The position numbers were made by a program, and so were the translations under genes. 64,000 nt of DNA from Paraburkholderia monticola (GTDB taxonomy: Bacteria > Pseudomonadota > Gammaproteobacteria > Burkholderiales > Burkholderiaceae), in assembly GCF_001580545.1 (NCBI RefSeq), contig NZ_LRBG01000036.1:62001-126000 (forward strand), read 5' to 3'. How positions within the stretch are numbered: position 1 is the stretch's first letter; the number at the start of each line of letters is the position of its first letter. Of this stretch, positions 1 through 8,296 are shown piece after piece. The notes under the pieces were generated by a model that was not told the DNA's origin, made no database searches, and saw only the letters and a program-made list of their open reading frames with translations.

Positions 1-1
1 T

Positions 2-94
2 GCAGTCGGGAACCACAGAGCCGCCGCAAGCGAGGCGTATTGCGAGCGCATCTGGCGTACGCGCCCCGTGAGGATCGATCTTGCTCAGCCCTGA
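2..94 (+). CDS. C-terminal end of an unidentified protein (partial)
   Basis: An open frame enters from the left edge and gives about 30 residues ending in the motif RPVRIDLAQP before a TGA at 92-94. It overlaps the TTG start of the downstream GlgX gene by 14 bases, the kind of overlap seen inside an operon. The fragment has no recognisable domain. The two other forward frames are also short, so the frame choice rests mainly on composition and the overlap. Confidence 0.4.
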   Translation, partial: AVGNHRAAASEAYCERIWRTRPVRIDLAQP

Positions 95-2174
95 AACACC
101 TCTTCAGACCCGCTATCGCACCCAGCCTGGGTCGCGCTTTCCGCCCGGTGCGTCGGTCGTGCCAGGCGGTGTGAACTTTTGCGTGTTCTGCCGGCGGGCG
201 ACGCAAGTCGATCTGCTGCTATACGCATCGGAAGACAGCGTCGAGCCGTTTCAGGTCGTGTCGCTCACGAGCGAGGCCAACCACACGTATTTCTACTGGC
301 ATGTGTTCGTCGAGGATCTTCCGCTGCGCTGTTGCTATACGTGGCGCGCGTACGGCCCGCTCGGCGTGCCGCAGATGAGCGACGAAGCCGCCAGTCGTGT
401 GGAACTGCTCGACCCCCAGGCGCGGGGCGTGAACGACCGCTTCTATTGTCGCGAGCATGCCGCGCAGGAACAGGCTGTCGAGCGCGGGGCGCTCAGAGGC
501 ATCGTCACGGAACCGCTGTCACGTCGCGAGGACGACGTCGACATCCGCACGCTCGACGACGCGATCATCTACGAGCTCCACGTCGGCGGCTTTACGCGGC
601 ATCCGTCGAGTGGTGTGCGACATCCGGGCACCTTCGCGGGCCTGATCGAGAAAATCCCTTACCTGCAGGCGCTCGGCGTCACGCATGTCGAACTGCTGCC
701 GGTGATGGCCTTCGACGAACAGGACCTGCCCGCGTTCGCGGCCGCGCGCGGCCTCTCCAACTACTGGGGCTACAGCACGCATAGCTTCTACAGCGCGCAT
801 CCGCGCTATTGCGTCGACCCGGCGTGCGGGCCGCAGGAGTTCCGCGAGTTCGTCGATGCCTTGCACTCGGCAGGCATTCGCGTGCTGCTTGACGTGGTGT
901 TCAATCACACCTCCGAAGCGGGCCTGAACGGGCCGGTGATCCATTTCAAGGTATTCGGCAACGACGCCTTCTATCAGGTCGATCTGAGCCACCCCCAGCA
1001 CTACCTCGATTACACGGGCTGCGGCAACACGGTCAACTGCAACCATCCGCTCGTGACCGCGTTCATCGTGCGCTGCCTCGAATATTGGGTGCGCGATCTC
1101 GGTGTGGACGGTTTTCGCTTCGATCTCGCGAGCGTGTTCGCGCGCGGTGAGAATGGCGAACTGCTGCGCAAGCCACCGTTGCCATGGGTCATGGAGGCCT
1201 CGCTGGTGCTCGCGCGCGTGCCGTTGATTGCCGAAGCATGGGACGCCGGCGGTCTGTATCAGGTCGGCGCGTTTCCGGGCATGGCATGGGCAGAATGGAA
1301 CGGGCGCTACCGCGACGTGATCCGTCGCTACGTGCGCGGCGATCCGGGCCTCATCGGCGAGGTGTGCACCTGCATGGCGGGCAGCGCGGATCTCTATCAG
1401 GACGATGGCCGGCTGCCCGCGAACAGCGTCAACTTCGTCACCTGCCATGACGGCTTCACGCTGAACGATCTCGTGAGCTACAACGGCAAGCACAACGAGG
1501 CGAACGGCGAGGACAACCGCGACGGCAGCAATGACAATCTGTCGTGGAATTGCGGCGCCGAAGGCCACACGGACGACCGTGCGATCGTCGATCTGCGGCT
1601 TCGCCAGGCGCGCAATCTGATGGCGATCCTGTTGCTGAGCCGCGGCGTGCCGATGCTGCTGGCGGGCGACGAAACCTTGCGCAGCCAGCGCGGCAACAAC
1701 AACGCGTACTGCCAGGACAACGCGATTTCATGGCTCGACTGGGATTTTTCCGCCGATGCGCTCGCCATGCTGCGTTTCGTGCGCGAGATGATCGCGCTGC
1801 GCAAGCGTCACGCGAGCCTGCGCGGCCGGCGTTTTCTGACGGGCCGTCCCGCGCCCGGGCACCTGCATGCCGATGTGACGTGGCACGGCGAACGGCTCGG
1901 CGCGCCGGCATGGCACGACTCGAACGCGCGCTTCGTCGCGTTCACGCTCGCGGGACTCGCGCCCGACGAGCCGCTGTTGCACGTGATCCTCAACATGAAC
2001 GCAGAGACGCGCGACGCGGCGCTGCCGCCTCTGGGCGACGCGAGTTGGCGGCGCGTCGTCGATACGGCCGCGGCACCACCGTCGGACATCGTTGCGGAGC
2101 TTGAACTTGCGCGCGTCGAACGCGGCGCCTGCCGGGTGGAAGCGCGCAGCGTCGTGGTGCTCGAATCGGGGTGA
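81..2174 (+). CDS. glgX: Glycogen debranching enzyme (isoamylase-type, GH13)
   Basis: Hydrolyses alpha-1,6 branches of glycogen, probably of phosphorylase-trimmed limit dextrin, in the cytoplasm. The 697 residues fit the GlgX length. An N-terminal carbohydrate-binding beta-domain (about residues 10-110) precedes the GH13 barrel. The four conserved regions are visible: DVVFNH near 270, GFRFDLAS with the nucleophile Asp near 348, AEAWD with the acid/base Glu near 385, and TCHDGFTLND near 457. The long loop after region IV with NEANGEDNRDGS is typical of GlgX. The start is TTG at 81, placed five bases after GAGGAT; an in-frame stop at 69-71 rules out a longer reading and no ATG occurs near the N-terminus. 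Confidence 0.93.
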   Translation: MLSPETPLQTRYRTQPGSRFPPGASVVPGGVNFCVFCRRATQVDLLLYASEDSVEPFQVVSLTSEANHTYFYWHVFVEDLPLRCCYTWRAYGPLGVPQMSDEAASRVELLDPQARGVNDRFYCREHAAQEQAVERGALRGIVTEPLSRREDDVDIRTLDDAIIYELHVGGFTRHPSSGVRHPGTFAGLIEKIPYLQALGVTHVELLPVMAFDEQDLPAFAAARGLSNYWGYSTHSFYSAHPRYCVDPACGPQEFREFVDALHSAGIRVLLDVVFNHTSEAGLNGPVIHFKVFGNDAFYQVDLSHPQHYLDYTGCGNTVNCNHPLVTAFIVRCLEYWVRDLGVDGFRFDLASVFARGENGELLRKPPLPWVMEASLVLARVPLIAEAWDAGGLYQVGAFPGMAWAEWNGRYRDVIRRYVRGDPGLIGEVCTCMAGSADLYQDDGRLPANSVNFVTCHDGFTLNDLVSYNGKHNEANGEDNRDGSNDNLSWNCGAEGHTDDRAIVDLRLRQARNLMAILLLSRGVPMLLAGDETLRSQRGNNNAYCQDNAISWLDWDFSADALAMLRFVREMIALRKRHASLRGRRFLTGRPAPGHLHADVTWHGERLGAPAWHDSNARFVAFTLAGLAPDEPLLHVILNMNAETRDAALPPLGDASWRRVVDTAAAPPSDIVAELELARVERGACRVEARSVVVLESG

Positions 2175-2262
2175 ATGTGCCGGTGATGCTGGAAGGTGCG
2201 CGACATGGCGTCTTTGATGGTCGTGTGCCGCCGGGTTGCTTTGTCCATCTAGAGGGGGCGGT

Positions 2263-3852
2263 ATGGATGCAGTCAGAACTTTCCTCGACAGTCAGCCGCT
2301 GTTCGCGCTCTTTCTGACCATTGCGATCGGCTACCTGATCGGCGAGATCAACATCAAGGGCGTGGCGCTGGGCTCCGGGGCCGTGTTGTTCGTGGGACTG
2401 GCGATCGGCGCGTTTGCGCCGAAATCCGCGCCGCCGGCGTTGCTCGGCACGCTCGGATTGCTGCTGTTCCTGTATGGCATCGGCATTCAGTACGGTGCGC
2501 AATTCTTCCGCGGGCTCACCAGCCGGGAAGGCATGAAGGCCAATGCGGCCGCCTTTATCGGTGTGATCGCGTCGGGTCTGGTGGCGTGCGCGTTCATCCG
2601 TTTCGGCATCACGCTCGCCGATTCGCTCGGGATGTTCGCGGGCAGCGGCACCAGCACGGCGAGCCTGCAGGTCGCGATCGCATCGATGAAGAGCAACGAT
2701 GCCGCCGTCGGCTACAGCATCGCGTATCCGTTCGGCGTGGCCGGGCCGATTCTATTTATCTATGCGCTAAACGCGACGCTGAGAGTGAAGATACCCAAGC
2801 CGCCGGCGAAGTTGCTGGAGACCGCGGAAATCGCGCTGAGCAATGCGAGTCTGTTCGGTCTGCGGCTCTCGGAGCTCGCGACCCGCCTGCCGGCCGGCGT
2901 GGCGATCGCGGCCGTGCGGCGCGCGCATCACAATCAGCTGCCCACCGACGACTTCATACTGCGCGCCGACGACGTGCTGCTCGCCACCGCCACCGACCGC
3001 CGCCTGCTCGACGAAACCACGGCGCTGTGCGGCGAGTTGCAGCCGGGGCGCATGGCGATTCATCGGGAAGACCTCGACTACATGCGCGTGTTCGCGTCGA
3101 ATCCGTCGGTCGTCGGCATGGCGCTCGGCAATCTGCGCTTTCCCGACGGCGTGGACTGCTCGATCGCGCACGTGCGGCGCGGCGACGCCGATCTGCTGTC
3201 GAGCCCGGATCTGATTCTCGAAGCGGGCGACCGCGTCGGCTTGCTCGTCAATCGTGCGCATCAGGCGACGGTCCGCGCGTTCTTCGGCGATTCGATCAAG
3301 ACGACGGCCGACCTCAGTTTCATCTGCCTCGGCATCGGCGCGGCCGCGGGGCTGCTGGTCGGCGCGATCCCGCTGCGCCTGCCCGGGCTCGGTGCCTTCA
3401 GCCTGGGTCTCGCGGCCTTGCTGCTGGTCGCGCTGTGCCTCGGCAAGGCGCGCCGCAGCGGACCGTTCGTCTGGGTGATGCCGCTATCGGCGAATCTCGT
3501 GCTGCGCAATATCGGGCTGACGATTTTTCTCGCGCAGGTCGGCATCTCCTGCGGACCGAAATTCGTCGACACCGTGGGCACCGCCGGGCCGATGCTGCTG
3601 ATCTTTGGCGTGGTCACGCTGCTGGTGCTGGTCGGTGCCACCGCGGTATGCTGCCTGTGGATCTTCAGGCTGCCTTTCGATACGTCGATCGGCGTGATCT
3701 GCGGCGCGACCGGCAATCCGGCCATTCTTGCCTTCGCCAATCGCGTCGCGCCGACGGATCAGCCCGACATCATGTACGCGATGATTTTTCCGTCGATGAC
3801 CATCGTCAAGGTGCTGTTCGTGCAGATCGCCATAGCGATCGCGGCGGGCTAG
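2263..3852 (+). CDS. AspT/YidE/YbjL-family permease with two TrkA-C domains
   Basis: An inner-membrane transporter of 529 residues with the architecture of the aspartate:alanine exchanger (AspT) family: about five N-terminal membrane helices, two TrkA-C (RCK_C) ligand-binding domains in the middle (about residues 190-260 and 280-350), and about five to six C-terminal helices. The motif GSGTSTASLQ after the fourth or fifth helix, echoed by GATGNPAILAFAN in the second half, marks the duplicated membrane unit. The substrate cannot be read from sequence. ATG at 2263 follows AGAGGGGG at 2251-2258 and is preferred to starts upstream. It lies 57 bases before a D-lactate dehydrogenase on the same strand, so a role with a hydroxy or keto acid is possible. 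Confidence 0.8.
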   Translation: MDAVRTFLDSQPLFALFLTIAIGYLIGEINIKGVALGSGAVLFVGLAIGAFAPKSAPPALLGTLGLLLFLYGIGIQYGAQFFRGLTSREGMKANAAAFIGVIASGLVACAFIRFGITLADSLGMFAGSGTSTASLQVAIASMKSNDAAVGYSIAYPFGVAGPILFIYALNATLRVKIPKPPAKLLETAEIALSNASLFGLRLSELATRLPAGVAIAAVRRAHHNQLPTDDFILRADDVLLATATDRRLLDETTALCGELQPGRMAIHREDLDYMRVFASNPSVVGMALGNLRFPDGVDCSIAHVRRGDADLLSSPDLILEAGDRVGLLVNRAHQATVRAFFGDSIKTTADLSFICLGIGAAAGLLVGAIPLRLPGLGAFSLGLAALLLVALCLGKARRSGPFVWVMPLSANLVLRNIGLTIFLAQVGISCGPKFVDTVGTAGPMLLIFGVVTLLVLVGATAVCCLWIFRLPFDTSIGVICGATGNPAILAFANRVAPTDQPDIMYAMIFPSMTIVKVLFVQIAIAIAAG

Positions 3853-3909
3853 ACGCGGCTGCGCCGCACGTGAACGGAACTCGAATTGCGGATTCAGGAG
3901 GAGCACATC

Positions 3910-4905
3910 ATGAAAGTGGCGATATTCAGCTCGACGCGCTATGAACGGGACTATCTCGACGAGGCCAACAAGGTCGAGCAGCACCAGCTGCATAACTTCG
4001 ACGTTTCGCTGAACATGGACAGCGTCGGTCTCGCCGCGGGCTTCGGCGCGGTCTGCATCTTCGTCAACGACGAGGCCGACGCGCAGGTGCTGGAGACACT
4101 GCATCAGGGCGGCACGCAGCTGCTCGCGTTGCGCTGCACGGGCTTCAACAATGTCGATCTGGAAGCCGCGGCGAGGCTCGGGATCAAGGTGGTGCGCGTC
4201 GTCACGTACCCGCCGTACTCCGTGGCGGAGCACGCGGTTGCGCTGCTGCTCGCGGTCAACCGCAAGGTGCATCGCGCCTATAACCGCACCCGCGACTCGA
4301 ATTTTTCGCTCGACGGCCTGGTCGGCTTCGACCTTCACGGCAAGACGGTTGCGGTGGTCGGAACCGGCAAGATCGGCTGCGTGTTCGCGAGGATCATGCT
4401 CGGCTTCGGCTGCGAGGTGATCGGTTTCGATCCCTACCCGTCGGCGGAATTCCAGGCGCTCGGGCTGAGCTATGCGAAGACCGGCGAGATCGGCGAGAAA
4501 GCCGACATCATTTCGCTGCATTGTCCGCTCACGCCCGAGACCCATCACATCATCAATTCGAAGACACTCGAGCGGGCAAAGGGAGGCGCGATACTGATCA
4601 ATACGAGCCGGGGCGGGCTGATCGATACCGAAGCCGCGATCGAGGCCTTGAAGAGCGGGCTGCTCGGCGGACTCGGGATCGACGTCTATGAACAGGAGGC
4701 GGATCTGTTCTTTCGCGATCTCTCCAGCGAAATCATTACCGACGACGTGTTCCAGCGCCTCGTATCGTTTCCCAATGTGATCGTCACCGGGCATCAGGCC
4801 TACCTGACACGCGAGGCCTTGACGACCATCTGCGAAACGACGTTGCAGAGCATCACGGCCTTCGAAAAGAATCAGCCTTTGGAGAACGAGGTCAAGGTCG
4901 GATAG
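3910..4905 (+). CDS. ldhA: D-lactate dehydrogenase, LdhA type
   Basis: NAD-dependent D-2-hydroxyacid dehydrogenase that reduces pyruvate to D-lactate in the cytoplasm. The 331 residues match LdhA. The Rossmann motif GTGKIG lies near residue 153, the catalytic Arg sits in INTSRGGLIDT, the Glu in DVYEQEADLFF, and the catalytic His in VTGHQAYLTREAL; this last motif is characteristic of the LdhA branch rather than glycerate or phosphoglycerate dehydrogenases. ATG at 3910 follows AGGAGGAG and is preferred to a start at 3886. Downstream of the AspT-like permease and probably co-transcribed with it. Confidence 0.85.
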   Translation: MKVAIFSSTRYERDYLDEANKVEQHQLHNFDVSLNMDSVGLAAGFGAVCIFVNDEADAQVLETLHQGGTQLLALRCTGFNNVDLEAAARLGIKVVRVVTYPPYSVAEHAVALLLAVNRKVHRAYNRTRDSNFSLDGLVGFDLHGKTVAVVGTGKIGCVFARIMLGFGCEVIGFDPYPSAEFQALGLSYAKTGEIGEKADIISLHCPLTPETHHIINSKTLERAKGGAILINTSRGGLIDTEAAIEALKSGLLGGLGIDVYEQEADLFFRDLSSEIITDDVFQRLVSFPNVIVTGHQAYLTREALTTICETTLQSITAFEKNQPLENEVKVG

Positions 4906-4913
4906 AGGCGCTG

Positions 4914-5462
4914 CTACTGGTCTGGAACCGACTCGTCCCCCTGTTCGGGCGGCGGTTCGACGTCAGTCTGCGGCGCCGCCTGGAGTCGCTGTTCTGGAAG
5001 CGGCTCGACGCTTTGCACGGTGTCCGGCTGAACGCTCCTGATTTCGACGGGCGGTTCGGCGGCGCGCGTCGATACGCTGTGCTGGCCGGGGCCCAGGCCG
5101 CTGCTCAGGCCCGTGCCGATATTCGAGGTGGTGGTGTTGGCGCTCTTGAGGACGCCGCGCGGATTGAACAGGAAAACGGCCGCGGAGGTGCGCGTGTCGC
5201 CGCCGCCGACCAGCGACCCAATGAACGGAAGAAAGCTTTCAGGGTGGGGCCGCGATGTCACGTACGTGTAGACGAGGAGCGTCGAACCGTCGTCCAGCGC
5301 GCTCTCTACCGTTGCAGGGCCGAGCACGGCTATCACCTGTTGCAACGTCGTCACGCCAGGCTTGAAGTGCGACATCTCTTCGGGTTTCACTTCGACGCCG
5401 GCCGACAGGCAACCGGCAAGCATTACGCTGCATAGCAGTCCAGCCACGTGTGCGCGCTTCAT
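4914..5462 (-). CDS. OmlA/BamE-like outer-membrane lipoprotein with a Pro/Glu-rich tail
   Basis: 182 residues. The N-terminus MKRAHVAGLLCSVMLAGC is a lipoprotein signal with lipobox LAGC, so the mature protein is lipid-anchored from Cys18. A small SmpA/OmlA-type domain follows (about 25-110), with FKPGVTTLQQVIAVLGPA, the usual helix-turn before the beta-strands. The last 60 residues are low-complexity and rich in Pro, Glu and Gln, probably disordered in the periplasm. ATG at 5462 follows GAGGGGA; a longer reading to 5573 would hide the signal peptide. Convergent with ldhA (8-base gap) and divergent from a second OmlA-like gene. Function unknown. Confidence 0.75.
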   Translation of the reverse strand: MKRAHVAGLLCSVMLAGCLSAGVEVKPEEMSHFKPGVTTLQQVIAVLGPATVESALDDGSTLLVYTYVTSRPHPESFLPFIGSLVGGGDTRTSAAVFLFNPRGVLKSANTTTSNIGTGLSSGLGPGQHSVSTRAAEPPVEIRSVQPDTVQSVEPLPEQRLQAAPQTDVEPPPEQGDESVPDQ

Positions 5463-5770
5463 GTTGTCCCCCTCGACGTACACGAAGCCCGGGCTTGCGA
5501 TCCGCGGCATGCCCGGTCTTCCAAATAGGGGCGCCGTCGGCATTGTCCGGCTTGTCGCTGACGGCCATCGCATCGTCGGGTGTTCTGGCTGCGCTACGTC
5601 CCTTCGAATTTAAGTGTAGATCGATTGAAACGTTCCTACACGGGGACGGTTTTGTCGGAGCGGGCAGCCGTCACTTTTCCGCACGTGCAGGCAGGCGTTA
5701 TGAACGCCTGAAGCGCGTAAAGTAGGACTTGCAGGTGAAAGCGGACTAAGAAACTCCGCGGGAGAGACCA
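5463..5770. other. Divergent intergenic region between two OmlA-like lipoprotein genes
   Basis: 308 bases without a convincing gene. It must hold both promoters of the divergent lipoprotein genes. The right side ends with CCGCGGGAGAGACC, the ribosome binding site for the rightward gene. I see no strong operator or terminator. Confidence 0.6.
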
Positions 5771-6283
5771 ATGAGAAAGCCCATTGCATTTTCGTTGGCG
5801 CATGGCGCGTGCGCCGTTGCACTCGTGCTCTGCGCTTGCGCACAGCCGCAGCAGCGCGTGCAAATCGGCATGGACCAGCAGGCGATCGTCGCGAAGCTCG
5901 GTCCGCCGAAGGAGACCTACGATCTGCCCAACGGCGGCAAGCGTCTCATGTGGCCCACGCAGCCGATGGGATCGACGACCGTCGCCGTCGACCTCGATGC
6001 GTCGGGCAAGACGACCAGTGTGCGGCAAGTGCTTCAGGACACCGAGTTTTATCGCGCCGAGGTCAACAAGTGGACGCGCGACGACGTGCTGGTCGCGTTC
6101 GGGCGGCCGTTCGAGACCGTGTACTTCAAGATGATGGATCGCGAGGTGTGGTCGTATCGATACATGGAAAGCAACATCTACCACATGCTCTTCAATTTCT
6201 ATTTCGACCAGCAGGGCGTGCTCAGGAATACGCAGAAGCAGCCGGACCCGCAGTTCGATCCGAGCCAGCGCAACATGTTCTGA
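5771..6283 (+). CDS. OmlA/BamE-like lipoprotein
   Basis: 170 residues. The N-terminal segment ends ALVLCAC, a plausible though slightly unusual lipobox with Cys at -2. The body starts with IGMDQQAIVAKLGPP, the SmpA/OmlA signature, followed by strands containing GKRLMWPTQPMG. A second repeat-like unit, WTRDDVLVAFGRPFETV, suggests two tandem copies of the fold. A GGGAGAG ribosome binding site precedes the ATG. Probably periplasm-facing and membrane-anchored, of unknown function. Confidence 0.72.
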   Translation: MRKPIAFSLAHGACAVALVLCACAQPQQRVQIGMDQQAIVAKLGPPKETYDLPNGGKRLMWPTQPMGSTTVAVDLDASGKTTSVRQVLQDTEFYRAEVNKWTRDDVLVAFGRPFETVYFKMMDREVWSYRYMESNIYHMLFNFYFDQQGVLRNTQKQPDPQFDPSQRNMF

Positions 6284-6372
6284 ATGGCGAAAGACGCCCC
6301 GCGCTCCACGATGTGCCGTGAAGCGCGCCCTTGCTGCATACACAGGTTCACGATACTGGAAGACCCCAAGAC

Positions 6373-7320
6373 ATGGTTGCAGACCTCGCACACCACTGGT
6401 TGGCATTCAGTCCGTCCGTAGCCACTGCAAAGGCGGCGGGCCGCCCGCTCGTCGCGCTGGAGTCGAGCATCATCGCTCACGGCATGCCCTACCCGGAGAA
6501 CATACGCACGGCGCGCGAAGTGGAGGCCTTGATCCGCGAGGCGAGAGCCGAGCCCGCGACGATTGCGCTGATCGGTGGGCGAATCCGCATCGGCCTGTCC
6601 GACGACGAGCTGGAACTGCTGGGCCGCTCGGGCAACGTACACAAGGTGAGCCGCCGCGATCTGCCCGCCGTGCTGGCCGGTGGCGGGCTCGGTGCCACCA
6701 CAGTGGCGGGCACGATGATCTGTGCCGCGCTGGCCGGCATCGAGGTCTTCGTCACCGGAGGTATCGGCGGCGTGCACCGTGGCGCGCAGGAAACCTTCGA
6801 TATCTCGGCGGACCTGCAGGAATTGGCGAAGACCTCGGTGGCGGTCGTCTGCGCCGGTGCGAAGTCGATCCTGGACATCGGGCTCACGCTGGAATATCTG
6901 GAAACGCACGGGGTGCCGGTGCTCAGTTGCGAGCAGGACAATTTCGCCGCGTTCTACACGCGCGACAGCGGCTTTCGCGCGGACCTCAGGCTCGACGACG
7001 CGGCGGACCAGGCGCGCTTCATCCGCACCAAGTGGGACCTGGGTCTCGAGGGCGGCGTCTTGATCAGCACGCCGGTGCCGGAAGCGGCAGCGATGCCGTC
7101 CGACGAGATCGATGCGCTGACCAGCCAGGCCCTCACCGATGCCGCGGCGCAAGGCGTTGCCGGCAAGGCAGTGACGCCTTTCCTGCTGGCTCGCATCAAG
7201 GCGCTGACTGGCGGGCGCAGCCTCGCGACGAACATCGCGATCGTGAAACACAACGCCGAGGTCGGGGCACGGCTGGCGCTGGCGTTGACACGCGCGGAGC
7301 GCGGGACAGCCGCGGCCTAG
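6373..7320 (+). CDS. psuG: Pseudouridine-5'-phosphate glycosidase
   Basis: Cleaves pseudouridine 5'-phosphate to uracil and ribose 5-phosphate by a retro-Mannich type C-C bond reaction, in the cytoplasm, using a metal ion. The 315 residues cover the whole family: LESSIIAHGMPYPEN near 30, GLGATTVAGTM near 107, FVTGGIGGVHRGA near 128, then GAKSILDI and SCEQDNFAAFYTRDSG. The start is probably ATG 6373; ATG 6331 is an alternative adding 14 poorly conserved residues. The partner kinase PsuK (PfkB family), usually adjacent or fused, is not seen in the window. Uracil released here could enter the pyrimidine pathway encoded at 16-23 kb. Confidence 0.93.
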   Translation: MVADLAHHWLAFSPSVATAKAAGRPLVALESSIIAHGMPYPENIRTAREVEALIREARAEPATIALIGGRIRIGLSDDELELLGRSGNVHKVSRRDLPAVLAGGGLGATTVAGTMICAALAGIEVFVTGGIGGVHRGAQETFDISADLQELAKTSVAVVCAGAKSILDIGLTLEYLETHGVPVLSCEQDNFAAFYTRDSGFRADLRLDDAADQARFIRTKWDLGLEGGVLISTPVPEAAAMPSDEIDALTSQALTDAAAQGVAGKAVTPFLLARIKALTGGRSLATNIAIVKHNAEVGARLALALTRAERGTAAA

Positions 7321-7401
7321 CCGCCGCAACGTCGCGCCTTGCCCGAGGGCCGTTCGTGAAGTAGATTTTTTCTAATGAAATCCGAAGCGGGAGCGACGGC
7401 C

Positions 7402-7821
7402 ATGGAACTGAGCGTAGAACGTGTCGATGTCTGGGCAGCGACCATCGACGACAAACCGGGCGGCCTTGCGAAGGTATTAAGCGTCTTGCGGGAGGCGGGT
7501 GTCGACTTGCAATTCGTCGTGGCACGTCGCACGGAGGCAGCGGGCAAGGGGGTCGTGTTCGTCGCGCCGATCCAGGGAGACAGTGCGATCCGTGCCGCCA
7601 CGCAGGCAGGGTTCAGCATCACGCCGAGCCTTCACTCCATCCGGGTGATGGGTCTGGACCAACTGGGCATCATCGGGCAATTGACCGAAATGCTGGCGGA
7701 TGGCGGCATCAACCTCCGAGGCGTCTCGGCCGCTGTACTCGGCACGCAGTTCATTGCCTATGTCGCGCTCGACTCGTTGAGCGATGCCGACAAGGCGATC
7801 GACATTCTGCAAAGGGCCTGA
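7402..7821 (+). CDS. Protein with two tandem ACT domains
   Basis: 139 residues formed almost wholly of two ACT ligand-binding domains, one starting at VDVWAATIDDKPGGLAKVLS and one at IRVMGLDQLGIIGQLTEMLA. ACT pairs without a catalytic domain usually bind amino acids or act as regulatory partners; the ligand is unknown. ATG 7402 has GGGAG eight bases upstream and is preferred to ATG 7375, which has no ribosome binding site. It lies 81 bases after psuG on the same strand. Confidence 0.75.
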   Translation: MELSVERVDVWAATIDDKPGGLAKVLSVLREAGVDLQFVVARRTEAAGKGVVFVAPIQGDSAIRAATQAGFSITPSLHSIRVMGLDQLGIIGQLTEMLADGGINLRGVSAAVLGTQFIAYVALDSLSDADKAIDILQRA

Positions 7822-7870
7822 AGCGCCCGTACCGGACCGCAGAACCCGGCGACAGCCATGCCAGGTGAGC

Positions 7871-8296
7871 TCAGCGCAAACACTTAACCTGGCTCGGTGT
7901 GACGCTGCCGGTAAATCGATTGCCGAAATGGGTTCGCGTGTAGTTGACGACAGCGGCGACCTGATCGTCATCCATCGTATCGCCAAACGGTGGCATTGCC
8001 GCTCGGCCGTGCAATACGTTGGTGATGACGTAGGGCGCTGCTTCGAGTGCCGGGTTGCCGGCGAGCGCCGGATAGTGACCCGCGCCCTGTGCGCCTTTTC
8101 CATCCAGCATATGGCATCCCGCGCAAGTCGCGTTGTAGAGCGCTTCGCCGGTCGTTTCGGTGAAGCGGTAGCCTGGCGAAATCGTGAAAGTGCGCGGGCT
8201 GTCCTGGGCCACATCCCGAGCCGACACCGGTGCCGTTGCCGTAGCCATCAGCAAGGCCATCAGCATCGCTTTGAGACTCAGCGTCGACCTAGCCAT
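7871..8296 (-). CDS. Periplasmic c-type cytochrome (class I)
   Basis: 141 residues. An N-terminal signal peptide (MARSTLSLKAMLMALLMA, cleaved near SARD) directs export. One haem-binding motif CAGCH follows, with an axial Met in the C-terminal RAAMPPFG. Start ATG 8296 overlaps the stop of the upstream amine oxidase gene by eight bases, implying translational coupling. The likely role is to take electrons from the flavoenzyme and pass them to the respiratory chain. This pairing resembles NicA2/CycN of nicotine-degrading Pseudomonas, where cytochrome c rather than oxygen re-oxidises FAD. Confidence 0.85.
   Translation of the reverse strand: MARSTLSLKAMLMALLMATATAPVSARDVAQDSPRTFTISPGYRFTETTGEALYNATCAGCHMLDGKGAQGAGHYPALAGNPALEAAPYVITNVLHGRAAMPPFGDTMDDDQVAAVVNYTRTHFGNRFTGSVTPSQVKCLR

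Noticed and set aside
519-1568. Long leftward reading frame opposite glgX; similar frames lie opposite other real genes (for example 20425-22002, 17643-19055, 32135-33400)
   Set aside because: They are mirror frames of high-GC genes: Arg/His/Ala-rich translations, no ribosome binding sites, no domains, while the opposite strand has clear enzymes.
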